Assembly (NCBI RefSeq): GCF_031456835.1
Contig: NZ_JAVDVK010000001.1
Span: 3,724,129-3,788,128 of the forward strand
Source: Leifsonia shinshuensis
Lineage (GTDB): Bacteria; Actinomycetota; Actinomycetes; Actinomycetales; Microbacteriaceae
Direction of reading: 5' to 3'
DNA length: 64,000 nt
Shown here: positions 56,015-63,945 of the stretch, piece by piece
How positions within the stretch are numbered: position 1 is the stretch's first letter
Layout of the letters: every line of letters starts with the position of its first letter
Notes under the pieces: model-generated
The model's database searches: none
What the model was told of the DNA's origin: nothing
What the model saw: only the letters and a program-made list of their open reading frames with translations
Translations under genes and position numbers: made by a program

Positions 56015-57355
56015 ATGGGGATGGAAGCGGCGCCGGTTCCCGCCCCGGCGACCCCGCGCGCGGAACCCGGAGCCCTCCGCCGCGCCGCCTACAGCCCGCT
56101 CTCGCTGTGGATCGCCTTCCTCGCCGTCCACCTGATCGTCGCCGGGCTCGCGCTCGACCAGGGCAAGGGCCTCGGGGACGTGTTCCTCGTCTACAAGCCC
56201 TGGGCTCAGCTGGCGGCGCAGGGCACCCAGATCGTCGGTGTCAACTCGGACTGGGTGTACCCGTTCGGCGCCATCGTGCCGATCATGCTCCCGCTCCTGT
56301 TCGGCAGCGACGGGTACGTGTGGGGCTGGCTGAACCTGGTCACGCTGCTCAACGCGGCCGCCTTCGCTGTGCTGATCGTGGGGCGCGAGCCGCGCCGCAT
56401 GATCGCCGCGTGGTGGTGGCTCGCGTTCCTGCTGCTGCTCGGCCCGATCGCGGTGGGACGACTGGACGCGGTCTCCGCCTCCCTCGCGATCGTCGGGCTC
56501 CTCTGGCTGACCCTGCACGAGCGGGCGGCGGTGGTGGTGCTGACCGCGGCGACGTGGATCAAGGTGTGGCCTGCCGCCATCCTGCTCGCCGCCGTCGTCG
56601 CCCTGCGCTCGCGCTGGCACATCGTGCTCGTCGCGGTGGTCACCTCCGCGGTGATCGCCGCGGTGCCGCTGATCTTCGGCGCCGGATGGCACCTCCTGAG
56701 CTTCATCACCATGCAGACCGACCGCGGACTGCAGATCGAGGCACCGGTCAGCACCATCTGGATGTGGCAGGCCGCGTTCCACGTGCCGGGCGCCGAGGTC
56801 TACTACGACCGTCAGCTGCTCACCTTCCAGGTGAGCGGACAGGGGACAGCGGCTGCGGGTTCGCTCATGAACCCGCTGTTCGCCCTGACCGCGATCGTGG
56901 TCACACTGATCGGAGTGCGCGCGGTGCGGCGGGGAACGCCGTACACGCGCATCCTGCCCGAGCTGTCGCTCGCGCTGGTGACCGCATTCATCGCGTTCAA
57001 CAAGGTCGGGTCGCCGCAGTACGTGGTGTGGCTCGCGGCGCCGGTCGTGATCGGGCTCGCGTACCAGGGCAGGGGGTTCCGCATCCCCGCGATCCTGGTG
57101 CTCGTCACGGCGGGGCTCACGCAGGTGTTCTACCCGTTCCTGTACGACTGGCTTCTCGTGCCCGACCCTGCGATGGTCGCGGTGCTGACGGTGCGCAACC
57201 TGATGTACTTCGTGATCCTCGGCTGGACCGTCGCCGCCCTCTGGCGGAAACGGCACCGCCAGGAGGCGGCCGGCGACCTGGTGCCGGCGCATGCGTGGCC
57301 GTTCCACTCGGCGCCCGGGGCGCACGCGGAACCGGTCGGGGGCGACCCGCGCTGA
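56015..57355 (+). CDS. GT87/DUF2029-like membrane mannosyltransferase family protein
   Basis: 446 aa integral membrane GT-C type protein with about ten helices. The first extracytoplasmic loop after helix 1 contains LDQGKGLGDVFLVYKPWAQ (Asp in the position of the GT-C catalytic aspartate region), and the TM core includes FLLLLGPIAVGRLDAVSASLAIVGLLWL and TWIKVWPAAILLA, a pattern of polyprenyl-phosphomannose-dependent alpha-mannosyltransferases (PimE-like, GT87). FNKVGSPQYVVWLAAPV is a strongly conserved family segment. It would add mannose to envelope glycolipids outside the membrane; the acceptor is unknown. Confidence 0.82.
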   Translation: MGMEAAPVPAPATPRAEPGALRRAAYSPLSLWIAFLAVHLIVAGLALDQGKGLGDVFLVYKPWAQLAAQGTQIVGVNSDWVYPFGAIVPIMLPLLFGSDGYVWGWLNLVTLLNAAAFAVLIVGREPRRMIAAWWWLAFLLLLGPIAVGRLDAVSASLAIVGLLWLTLHERAAVVVLTAATWIKVWPAAILLAAVVALRSRWHIVLVAVVTSAVIAAVPLIFGAGWHLLSFITMQTDRGLQIEAPVSTIWMWQAAFHVPGAEVYYDRQLLTFQVSGQGTAAAGSLMNPLFALTAIVVTLIGVRAVRRGTPYTRILPELSLALVTAFIAFNKVGSPQYVVWLAAPVVIGLAYQGRGFRIPAILVLVTAGLTQVFYPFLYDWLLVPDPAMVAVLTVRNLMYFVILGWTVAALWRKRHRQEAAGDLVPAHAWPFHSAPGAHAEPVGGDPR

Positions 57356-57400
57356 CGTGACCCGCGCTGGCGCGACCTGCGTCGAGGCGACCCGCGCCGA
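57344..57400 (+). repeat. Degenerate short repeats before the thiamine-binding-type gene
   Basis: The unit GACCCGCGCTG/GACCTGCGTCG is repeated about four times from the end of the GT87 gene into the intergenic gap. Possibly slippage-derived. Confidence 0.45.
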
Positions 57401-57414
57401 GGCGCGGACGGAAG

Positions 57415-57421
57415 AAGGAGG
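57415..57421 (+). promoter_or_regulatory. Strong ribosome binding site of the thiamine-binding-type gene
   Basis: AAGGAGG, five bases before the ATG at 57427. Confidence 0.75.
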
Positions 57422-57426
57422 AAGAA

Positions 57427-57735
57427 ATGCTGGTGGCATTCTCAGTAGCTCCGAGCGGGGGCGAAGGCGCGGACGCGTCGGTGCACGACGCGGTCGCCGC
57501 GGCGGTGCGCGTGGTGCGCGAGTCGGGCCTCCCGAATCGCACGGACGCGATGTTCACGACCATCGAGGGCGAGTGGGATGAGGTCTTCGACGTCGTCCGC
57601 CGGGCGACCGAGGCGGTGGGGCGCTACGGGACGCGGGTGTCGCTGGTTCTGAAGGCGGACATCCGCCCCGGGTACTCGGGTGAGCTCGACGGCAAGGTGC
57701 AGCGCCTGGAGGCTGCGCTGGAGTCGGGCGACTGA
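57427..57735 (+). CDS. Thiamine-binding (MTH1187/YkoF-like) family protein
   Basis: 102 aa ferredoxin-like fold of the MTH1187 family, tetrameric proteins that bind thiamine or its derivatives. Visible are VAFSVAPSG at the start, DAMFTTIEGEWDEVFDVVRRATEAV and RVSLVLKADIRPGYSGELDGKVQRLE, the consensus C-terminal segment with the DIRPG turn. Cytosolic. It is followed one base later by a small membrane-protein gene, so they form a short operon. Precise ligand unverified. Confidence 0.88.
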   Translation: MLVAFSVAPSGGEGADASVHDAVAAAVRVVRESGLPNRTDAMFTTIEGEWDEVFDVVRRATEAVGRYGTRVSLVLKADIRPGYSGELDGKVQRLEAALESGD

Positions 57736-57736
57736 C

Positions 57737-57997
57737 GTGGACGTCTACACGCTGGTCAGCCTCTTCTTCGGACTCCTCGTCGCGTTCGGGCCGTTCCTGG
57801 CGATCGTGGCGGTGCTCGTCGGAGGGCTGCTGGTCGGCTGCGTGATCGTGGCGATCGTCGGAGCCGTGCGAACCCGCGTCGCACCCCCCGAGGAGACGCG
57901 CGACGTCGACGTGGCCGAGTTCTTCGAGGAGCAGACCGCGGCGGCGGCCGCCGCGGCGGCGGCGCCGGCCGCGCCTGGCGGCGAGCCACGCGCCTAG
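57737..57997 (+). CDS. Small single-pass membrane protein with poly-Ala tail
   Basis: 86 aa from GTG 57737, one base after the stop of the preceding gene. Two closely spaced hydrophobic helices or one long one (LVSLFFGLLVAFGPFLAIVAVLVGGLLVGCVIVAIVGAV) precede an acidic segment (EETRDVDVAEFFEEQ) and an Ala-rich C-terminus. No family is recognised. The coding style agrees with neighbours, and it is likely [14 protein letters not shown] the thiamine-binding-type gene. Confidence 0.65.
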   Translation: MDVYTLVSLFFGLLVAFGPFLAIVAVLVGGLLVGCVIVAIVGAVRTRVAPPEETRDVDVAEFFEEQTAAAAAAAAAPAAPGGEPRA

Positions 57998-58023
57998 GCG
58001 CGCCCCGCCGGCGTCTGTCGCGG

Positions 58024-58155
58024 GACATTCGTGCCGAATGTCGCCTCCGCGCCGGGGTTTCGCGACATTCGGCACGAATGTCGGCCCGGGAGCGCGCGCG
58101 ATTTGTGCCAAATCGCGGTTATGGGGGCGCTATAACCGCGATTTGGCACAAATCG
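58024..58155. repeat. Pair of long perfect inverted repeats built from a shared palindromic motif
   Basis: First inverted repeat: 21-bp arms at 58024-58044 and 58062-58082. Second: 24-bp perfect arms at 58099-58122 and 58132-58155 with a 9-nt loop. Each arm is itself a small palindrome centred on ATTYGTGCCRAAT, so the element holds four copies in alternating orientation. It lies between the small membrane-protein gene and the MFS promoter. It may be a REP-like element, a terminator pair or a protein-binding array. Confidence 0.85.
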
Positions 58156-58189
58156 TGGGGCGGGGTGGGCGGGTCGAAACGATTCGATA

Positions 58190-58195
58190 TAGGGT
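58190..58195 (+). promoter_or_regulatory. -10 box for leaderless MFS gene
   Basis: TAGGGT, six bases before the GTG at 58202. Confidence 0.55.
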
Positions 58196-58201
58196 AGGCG
58201 G

Positions 58202-59494
58202 GTGACCCCGCTTATCGACGGGCCGACGCAGATGTCGTCGGCCCGTATTCGTCTTGCGCTGCTGGCGCTCGCCCTCGGTGGCTTCGGCATCGGATCCACC
58301 GAGTTCGTGGCGATGGGCCTGCTGCCCAACATCGCCCACGACCTGCTGCCGCAGCTGTACGCCGCGTCCCCGAGCGACGCCAACGCGCAGGCGGGGTGGA
58401 TCATCTCGGCGTACGCCCTCGGGGTCGTGGTCGGCGCACCGACGATCGCCGCGTTCGCCGCGCGGTGGCCGCGCAAGAAGCTGCTGCTGTGGCTGCTCGT
58501 CGCGTTCACGCTCGGGACGGTCGCCTCGGCGGTGGCCCCCACGTTCCAGCTCGTGATGCTGGCGCGCTTCGTCTCGGCGCTGCCGCACGGCGCCTACTTC
58601 GGCATCGCGTCCCTGGTCGCCGCGTCGCTGATGGGCCCGGGCAAGCGCGGCCGCGGCGTGGCGTTCGTGCTGTCGGGGCTCACCATCGCGAACGTCATCG
58701 GCGTGCCGACCATCACCTGGATCGGCCAGCACAGCGGCTGGCGCATCGCCTACCTGGTGGTCGCCGCGCTGTTCGCCCTCACGTTCGTGGCGGTCGCGTT
58801 CCTGGTGCCGTGGCAGGCGGGCGACGCCCGCGCGACCGTCCGGAACGAGCTGAAGGCGTTCACGCGGCTGCAGGTCTGGCTGGCACTGCTGATCGGCGCC
58901 GTCGGGTTCGGCGGCTTCTTCGCCGTCTACACGTACATCGCGCCGATCGTGACCACGATCACCGGGATGCCGGAGGCGACCGTCCCGCTCGTCCTCGTCC
59001 TCGCGGGGCTGGGCATGACGGTCGGCAACATCATCGGCGGACGCGCGGCCGACCACAGCGTCCCGCGCAGCATGCTGCTGTTCTTCGCCATCCTGCTCGT
59101 CGGGCTGGCCGCGCTCTGGCTCACCGCATCCACCGTCGCCGGTCTGCTCATCTCGGTGTTCGTGGTGTCGGGCGCGTGCTCGGCGCTGTCGCCGACCATC
59201 CAGACCCGGCTGATGGATGTGGCGCGCGACAGCCAGTCGATCGCCGCGGCGCTCAACCACTCGGCGCTCAACATCGCGAACGCCGCCGGGGCGTTCTTCG
59301 GCGGTCTGACGATCGCCGCCGGGCTGGGCTACCTGTCGCCGGTCGTGGTGGGCGGGCTGCTCGCCATCGGCGGCATCCTGCTGGCGCTGATCTCGTTCGG
59401 AATCGACCGGTCGCGCATCCGCCGCGGGGTGGTCACCGGGTCGGTCGCGGCCCAGCGGCCGCTTCCGGAGCCGGTCTCCGCGCCCGTCGACTGA
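58202..59494 (+). CDS. MFS transporter, DHA1 (AraJ/sugar-efflux-like) type
   Basis: 430 aa with about 12 membrane helices. The N-terminal LALLALALGGFGIGSTEFVAMGLLPNIA is typical of the AraJ/YdhP/Cmx-like DHA1 group (E in helix 1). Motif A-like FAARWPRKKLLLWL follows helix 2, motif C region is VAFVLSGLTIANVIGVP with GQHSGWRIAYLVVAALF. Such proteins export arabinose-like sugars, chloramphenicol or other small molecules. The substrate is not decidable. GTG 58202 is set by the -10 box; a downstream ATG (MSSARIRL) would skip 10 residues. Confidence 0.9.
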   Translation: MTPLIDGPTQMSSARIRLALLALALGGFGIGSTEFVAMGLLPNIAHDLLPQLYAASPSDANAQAGWIISAYALGVVVGAPTIAAFAARWPRKKLLLWLLVAFTLGTVASAVAPTFQLVMLARFVSALPHGAYFGIASLVAASLMGPGKRGRGVAFVLSGLTIANVIGVPTITWIGQHSGWRIAYLVVAALFALTFVAVAFLVPWQAGDARATVRNELKAFTRLQVWLALLIGAVGFGGFFAVYTYIAPIVTTITGMPEATVPLVLVLAGLGMTVGNIIGGRAADHSVPRSMLLFFAILLVGLAALWLTASTVAGLLISVFVVSGACSALSPTIQTRLMDVARDSQSIAAALNHSALNIANAAGAFFGGLTIAAGLGYLSPVVVGGLLAIGGILLALISFGIDRSRIRRGVVTGSVAAQRPLPEPVSAPVD

Positions 59495-59529
59495 CGCGTC
59501 GGTCGACTGACGGCGCGAAACCCGCAGCC

Positions 59530-60183
59530 TCAGTCGTTCTGCAGCAGGATGCCGTCCTGGATGGCGCGCTTCCGCAGGGCGACCTTGGTTCCGACGTCGT
59601 AGCCGGCCACCCGGTACTTCTCGCGGATGCGCTTGAGGTAGCTCTTCGCCGTCTCGTCCGAGATGCCCAGCTGGAAGGCGACGGCCTTGACCGGCTCGCC
59701 GGCGCCGTAGAGGGCCATCACGCGGCGCTCCTGGGCGCTGAGCTTCGGCGCGCCGCCGGCCTCGCCGGCGTTCAGCGCCAGGTCGAGCTCCGCCGAGATG
59801 AACGACTCGCCCTTGCGGGCGGCGCGGATCGCCTCGACGATCATCTCCGCATCCTCGCTCTTCACGAGGTAGCCCATCGCGCCCGCGGCCAGCGCCTCGC
59901 GGACGACCGCAGGCTCCGAGTACGTGCTCATGAGCACGGTCGCGACGCCGGTCGTCTTCAGCGTGGAGAGCTTCAGCGAGATCGGGATGTTGTCCTTCAG
60001 GTCGAGGTCGAGCAGCACGACGTCGACCGGGAACTCGGGGTGCGTCAGCAGCTCCGGCCAGCTCGCCACGGCGGCGACCATGCGGATGTCGTCCGCAGCG
60101 CTGCGGATCCATTCGGTCAGCGCGCCGAGCAGCATCTTGTGGTCGTCGACGATCGCGATCCGAATCGGCGGTTCCTCGCCCAT
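59530..60183 (-). CDS. NarL/LuxR-family response regulator
   Basis: 217 aa. Receiver domain (about 7-125): IRIAIVDDHKMLLGALTEW, phosphoacceptor Asp59 in VVLLDLDLKD, Ser/Thr in MSTYSEP and Lys in GYLVKSED. The LuxR helix-turn-helix at about 150-205 reads LSAQERRVMALYGAGEPVKAVAFQLGISDETAKSYLKRIREKY. It is the last gene of a reverse-strand group with two sensor-like membrane proteins upstream (30 bases from the nearer one), and should be their output. Target genes unknown. Confidence 0.92.
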   Translation of the reverse strand: MGEEPPIRIAIVDDHKMLLGALTEWIRSAADDIRMVAAVASWPELLTHPEFPVDVVLLDLDLKDNIPISLKLSTLKTTGVATVLMSTYSEPAVVREALAAGAMGYLVKSEDAEMIVEAIRAARKGESFISAELDLALNAGEAGGAPKLSAQERRVMALYGAGEPVKAVAFQLGISDETAKSYLKRIREKYRVAGYDVGTKVALRKRAIQDGILLQND

Positions 60184-60213
60184 GCTGTGCCTCTTTCTAT
60201 CCGTTCGGCTGGT

Positions 60214-61431
60214 TCAGCCCAGCTCGGCAGAAGTGTCCCTCACCGTGGTGATCTCGATCCGCAGGGCCGATCCTGAGAACGACTCGACGTAGCGTCCCAC
60301 CTTACGGATAGCTTGCCATGCCGCAGGGTCTACCCCGTTTCGCGGCACACCGCTGGTCTCGATCGCGATCGTCATGGTCGCGCCGGGGTTCGCGGTGCGC
60401 GGGTACGTTCCGATCGGTCGGGAGAGGTCGAGCGTGAGGGTCCGCGGTTGTCCGGCGCCCGTGCGGACCGGGTCGCTGATCAGCAGCCAGACGGCGGTGA
60501 GGAGGCCGTCGCGCTGGTCGCGGTTGAGCCCGGCGGCCAGACCGTCGGGGTCGGTCAGGGTGACCGACGGGCCCAGCAGGGCCGACTCGGTGACCGCGTG
60601 GTAGAGCCACGTCTCCTTGCGGCCCTGGATGAGGTGGAGGCGCAGCTCGGTCGCGATGCTGGCCGCCGCGTCCGCCGTGTCCTCGTCGAGGGGCAGCGCG
60701 GTGCGACCCGTCGCGACGCCGTCGAGCAGGCGCTCGGCCGCCAGGTCGAGCCGCGCAAGCTCCTCGGAGGCGAGCATCCCGATGGCGTAGCCGGGCGAGA
60801 CGACCGTGCTCTGCACCTGCACCAGGTCGAGCTCGAGCTGCACCAGGGTGCGCAACGAGCGGACGATCTGGACGCCGACGAGCGGGGGAGCGACCGCGAC
60901 CGCGATCGTCGCGAAGCCCGGCCCGAGCAGCTGGAGGTCAGGGAGGGCCCGCCAGATCACCACGACGGACAGGACCGTGCCGAGCGCCGCCGTCGCGATC
61001 ACGATGTCGCGCGCGGGACGCACGGGCACGCAGAGCAGCAGCGCAGGGCCGACGGCCGCCGCCGCGGTGAGCGGGACGATCGCTCCGCCGACCGGCCAGG
61101 TGCCGGCGATGTCGAGCACGACCGCCGCTGCCCACACCCCGAGGGCGCCGAGGAACAGCCAGAGCGGCAGCTCGTCGGGCAGCCGGAAGCGGAGCACCAG
61201 CGCCGCGATGAGCGTGATCGCGACGAGCACCCAGGCGGCGATCGTGAGACCCAGGAACGGATACTCCGGCACGTTGAGCCCGAACAGGATGAGCAGGAAC
61301 GCGATCAGGGAGACCGTCGCGACGTTGAAGCCGAGGTCGAGCCGTGCGCGGCCGAGCGCGTCCCGCTCGTCACCGGCGGCGCCGCGTGCCATCGGGCTGC
61401 GGGGCACCGTCCGTTCGTCCACGCGCGTCAT
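60214..61431 (-). CDS. Membrane sensor-like protein with degenerate kinase core (pseudokinase candidate)
   Basis: 405 aa. About six N-terminal membrane helices (VATVSLIAFLLILFGLNV to IWRALPDLQLLGPGFATIAVAVAP) are followed by a cytoplasmic region starting VRSLRTLVQLELDLVQVQSTVVSPGYAIGMLASEELARLDLAAERLL. That resembles the dimerisation region of NarX-type kinases, but the phosphoacceptor His is absent. The C-terminal ATPase-like region lacks recognisable N, G1 and G2 boxes. It overlaps the preceding kinase gene by four bases (ATGA). Likely a non-catalytic partner that modulates the kinase or binds the regulator. Confidence 0.75.
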   Translation of the reverse strand: MTRVDERTVPRSPMARGAAGDERDALGRARLDLGFNVATVSLIAFLLILFGLNVPEYPFLGLTIAAWVLVAITLIAALVLRFRLPDELPLWLFLGALGVWAAAVVLDIAGTWPVGGAIVPLTAAAAVGPALLLCVPVRPARDIVIATAALGTVLSVVVIWRALPDLQLLGPGFATIAVAVAPPLVGVQIVRSLRTLVQLELDLVQVQSTVVSPGYAIGMLASEELARLDLAAERLLDGVATGRTALPLDEDTADAAASIATELRLHLIQGRKETWLYHAVTESALLGPSVTLTDPDGLAAGLNRDQRDGLLTAVWLLISDPVRTGAGQPRTLTLDLSRPIGTYPRTANPGATMTIAIETSGVPRNGVDPAAWQAIRKVGRYVESFSGSALRIEITTVRDTSAELG

Positions 61432-62594
61432 TTCGGCACCTCCAGCACCACGGTCGTCCCGCTGCCGGGCGAGGAGAACAGGCGGGCGTTGCCGCCGACG
61501 TCGCGCAGCCGGGCGACAATCGACTCGGTGAAGCCGAGCCTCCCGGTGTCGATCGTCTCGACGTCGAAGCCCTTGCCCGCGTCGGTGACCATGGCCCGGA
61601 CGTTCGTCTCGTCGTCCGTGATCGTCACGTGGGCCTCGTTGACGCCGGAGTGCCGGCGGACGTTCTCCAGGCACTCGCCAAGAGCGAGCAGGAACGCATC
61701 GAGCACGTCGGACGGCAGCAGCACCTGCCCGGCGCCGTGCCAGTTGACCTCGAGCCCCATGCGGCGGAAGCGCTGCTTGACCGACTCCAGCGTCTTGCCG
61801 AGAGTGGACTCCTCCACAGGCTTGAGCTTGTAGTCGCCCGAGCGGGCGGGGTCGGGAGTGAAGCCGAGGCGCAGCTGACGCAGCAGGGCCGCATCCTCGG
61901 CCGCCTGCTCCCGCAGAGCCCCGTGGCTGACGCCGACGCCGGAGTGCGCGAGCAGTGTGAGGGTCGCCAGCACGGTGTCGTGCAGCAGGCGGGCGCTCTG
62001 CCGGCGGCGCGCCTCCGTCTCGCTCGCCTGGCGCTCGACGCGGTACGCGCGGCTCATGGTGGAGATGCGCTTCAGGGTGCGGGGGACGGTGCGCGACAGC
62101 CAGACGCCGGTCGCGGTCAGCGCCACCCAGCCGGTGACGGTGAAGACGAGCGGCTCCGCGAGCCGCGAGTGCGTCATCCCGAGCGTCACGCCGAGAGCCG
62201 CCAGCGTCGCCGCCGCGGCGATCACGAGCAGCAGCACGCGGGTGCGGGAGGTGACGGCCAGCACGGCGACGCAGGCGACGGAGGCGGCGCCGATCACCCC
62301 GACCGCGCTGATGGCGGAGGGTCCCAGGGCGGACCCGGGGAGCATGTGGAGCAGGATGAGCGCGACGCCCGCGACCACGATGACCCACATCCACAGGGTC
62401 AGCCGCAGCAGTCCGGCGAGCTGCCACTGCGCGTAGCCCAGGCAGACCACCAGCACGAGGGATGCCAGGTACAGCGGGAGCGGCAGCGAACCGGGCACAC
62501 TCAGGCAGAGCAGCGCGGTGACCGTCGCGGTGAGGCCGACGGTGCGCGCCGTGGAGGCGAGGAGACGATCACGCTCCTTCTGGATGCGCGACAT
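61428..62594 (-). CDS. NarL-type sensor histidine kinase
   Basis: 388 aa. Roughly five to six N-terminal membrane helices, then the HisKA_3 box RRRQSARLLHDTVLATLTLLAHSG with phosphoacceptor His205. The ATPase domain holds the N box LGECLENVRRHSG (around 310), G1 DAGKGFD, and the closing GLGFTESIVARL-like G2 region with GSGTTVVLEVPK. It is a full kinase for the response regulator encoded downstream. Starts 16 bases after metX on the same strand and overlaps the pseudokinase-like gene. The stimulus is unknown. Confidence 0.9.
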   Translation of the reverse strand: MSRIQKERDRLLASTARTVGLTATVTALLCLSVPGSLPLPLYLASLVLVVCLGYAQWQLAGLLRLTLWMWVIVVAGVALILLHMLPGSALGPSAISAVGVIGAASVACVAVLAVTSRTRVLLLVIAAAATLAALGVTLGMTHSRLAEPLVFTVTGWVALTATGVWLSRTVPRTLKRISTMSRAYRVERQASETEARRRQSARLLHDTVLATLTLLAHSGVGVSHGALREQAAEDAALLRQLRLGFTPDPARSGDYKLKPVEESTLGKTLESVKQRFRRMGLEVNWHGAGQVLLPSDVLDAFLLALGECLENVRRHSGVNEAHVTITDDETNVRAMVTDAGKGFDVETIDTGRLGFTESIVARLRDVGGNARLFSSPGSGTTVVLEVPK

Positions 62595-62610
62595 GCCCCT
62601 CCATCCTCCG

Positions 62611-63816
62611 TCAGCCCGCGAGGAGCCGTCGCAGCTGCTCGCTGACGGCGTCGTCCTCGATCAGGAACCCGTCGTGGCCGAAGTCCGAGCGGATCACCAC
62701 TGGAACTCTACCGTCCAGCGTGTGCGGTACATGGTAGGCGATGCGTTCCTGTCCCTCGACGGGGAACAGGCGGTCGCTGTCGATGCCGACCACGAGGGTG
62801 CGCGCGGTGACCCGCGAGAGGGCGGCGGCCAGGCCCCCGCGACCGCGGCCGACGTCGTGCGAGTTCATCGCCTCGACCAGCGTGATGTAGCTGTTGGCGT
62901 CGAAGCGCCGGGTGAACTTGTTGCCGTGGAAGTCGAGGTACGACTCGACGGCGAAGCGTCCGCCGCCGCCGAGCGGGCTGATCCCGCTCTGCCAGGCGCG
63001 CTGGAAGCGCTCGTTGAGCTCCGACGGGCTGCGGTAGTTGAGCAGCGCCATCCGCCGGGCGAGCGCGAGCCCGCGGTGCGGGCCGTCGCCGTCCTCGGCG
63101 TCGTAGTACTGGCCGCCGCGGAACAGCGGGTCCGTGCGCACCGCCTCCACCTGGACGGAGTTGAGCGCGATCTGGTCGGCGGTCGAGAACGGGGGAGCGG
63201 CGATCACGGCGAGGCGCTCGACCCGGTCCGGGAAGGTGACGGCCCACTCGAGGGCCTGCATCCCGCCCATGGAGCCGCCGACGACCGCCGCCCAGCGGTC
63301 GATGCCGATCGTGTCGGCGAACGCGGCCTGGGCGTTGACCTGGTCGCGGATGGTGGTGAACGGGAACCGCGGACCCCACTCCGCGCCGTCGGGGGCGAGG
63401 GAGGCCGGTCCGGTGGTGCCCTGGCAGCCGCCCAGCATGTTCGGGACGACGACGAACCAGCGGTCGGTGTCGATGGCCTTGCCCGGTCCGATGATGCCCT
63501 GCCACCAGCCGGCGGTGCGGTGCCCGGGACCGGCGGCGCCGACCGCGTGGGAGTCGCCGGTCAGGGCGTGCAGCACCAGGACGGCGTTGTCGCGCTCCGG
63601 GGACAGCTCGCCCCAGGTCTCGTACGCGATCCGGACGTAGGGGAGGCTCTCGCCGCTCTCGAAGGCGAAGGCGCCGATGCCGGCGAACTTCCGGTCTCCC
63701 GGTGCGTCCGACTCCTTCCAGGCGCCGCTCGCGGGCGGCTTGCCGAGCAGCGTCCTCGCCTGCGCCTCCGTGATGAAACTCGACGGCGCCGTGTCGGCGG
63801 ATGTCTGCCACTCCAT
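62611..63816 (-). CDS. metX: Homoserine O-acetyltransferase
   Basis: 401 aa alpha/beta-hydrolase-fold enzyme transferring acetyl from acetyl-CoA to L-homoserine, the first committed step of methionine synthesis by the acetyl route. Nucleophile Ser182 lies in VVGGSMGGMQALEW; the Asp (GIDSDRLFP) and His (FGHDGFLIEDD) complete the triad. ALTGDSHAVG and PNMLGGCQGTTGP are family hallmarks. ATG 63816 is chosen (GGGAG about ten bases upstream); ATG 63825 would add three residues. It heads the reverse-strand run toward the two sensor genes and the regulator. Confidence 0.95.
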   Translation of the reverse strand: MEWQTSADTAPSSFITEAQARTLLGKPPASGAWKESDAPGDRKFAGIGAFAFESGESLPYVRIAYETWGELSPERDNAVLVLHALTGDSHAVGAAGPGHRTAGWWQGIIGPGKAIDTDRWFVVVPNMLGGCQGTTGPASLAPDGAEWGPRFPFTTIRDQVNAQAAFADTIGIDRWAAVVGGSMGGMQALEWAVTFPDRVERLAVIAAPPFSTADQIALNSVQVEAVRTDPLFRGGQYYDAEDGDGPHRGLALARRMALLNYRSPSELNERFQRAWQSGISPLGGGGRFAVESYLDFHGNKFTRRFDANSYITLVEAMNSHDVGRGRGGLAAALSRVTARTLVVGIDSDRLFPVEGQERIAYHVPHTLDGRVPVVIRSDFGHDGFLIEDDAVSEQLRRLLAG

Positions 63817-63823
63817 GCGTCCC

Positions 63824-63829
63824 ATTCTC
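63824..63829 (-). promoter_or_regulatory. Possible -10 box of metX
   Basis: GAGAAT on the reverse strand, seven bases before ATG 63816. The same non-canonical hexamer lies before ahcY. Confidence 0.3.
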
Positions 63830-63900
63830 CCGTCTCGCGCGTTCCGCCCGCGCTCTGTTACGCCCCGCCGCCGCCCCGCCGCCGAGTACACGAAAAGTGG

Positions 63901-63922
63901 ACGCTGAACCGGGGTTCAGCGT
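63901..63922. repeat. Palindrome upstream of metX
   Basis: ACGCTGAACC-GG-GGTTCAGCGT, a perfect 10-bp inverted repeat with a 2-nt centre about 85 bases before metX. A plausible repressor operator. Confidence 0.55.
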
Positions 63923-63945
63923 GCACATTTGCGTTTAAAATACGG

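Noticed and set aside
58024..58155. CRISPR-like repeats
   Set aside because: Copies alternate in orientation and are palindromic, with irregular short spacers; no cas gene is present.
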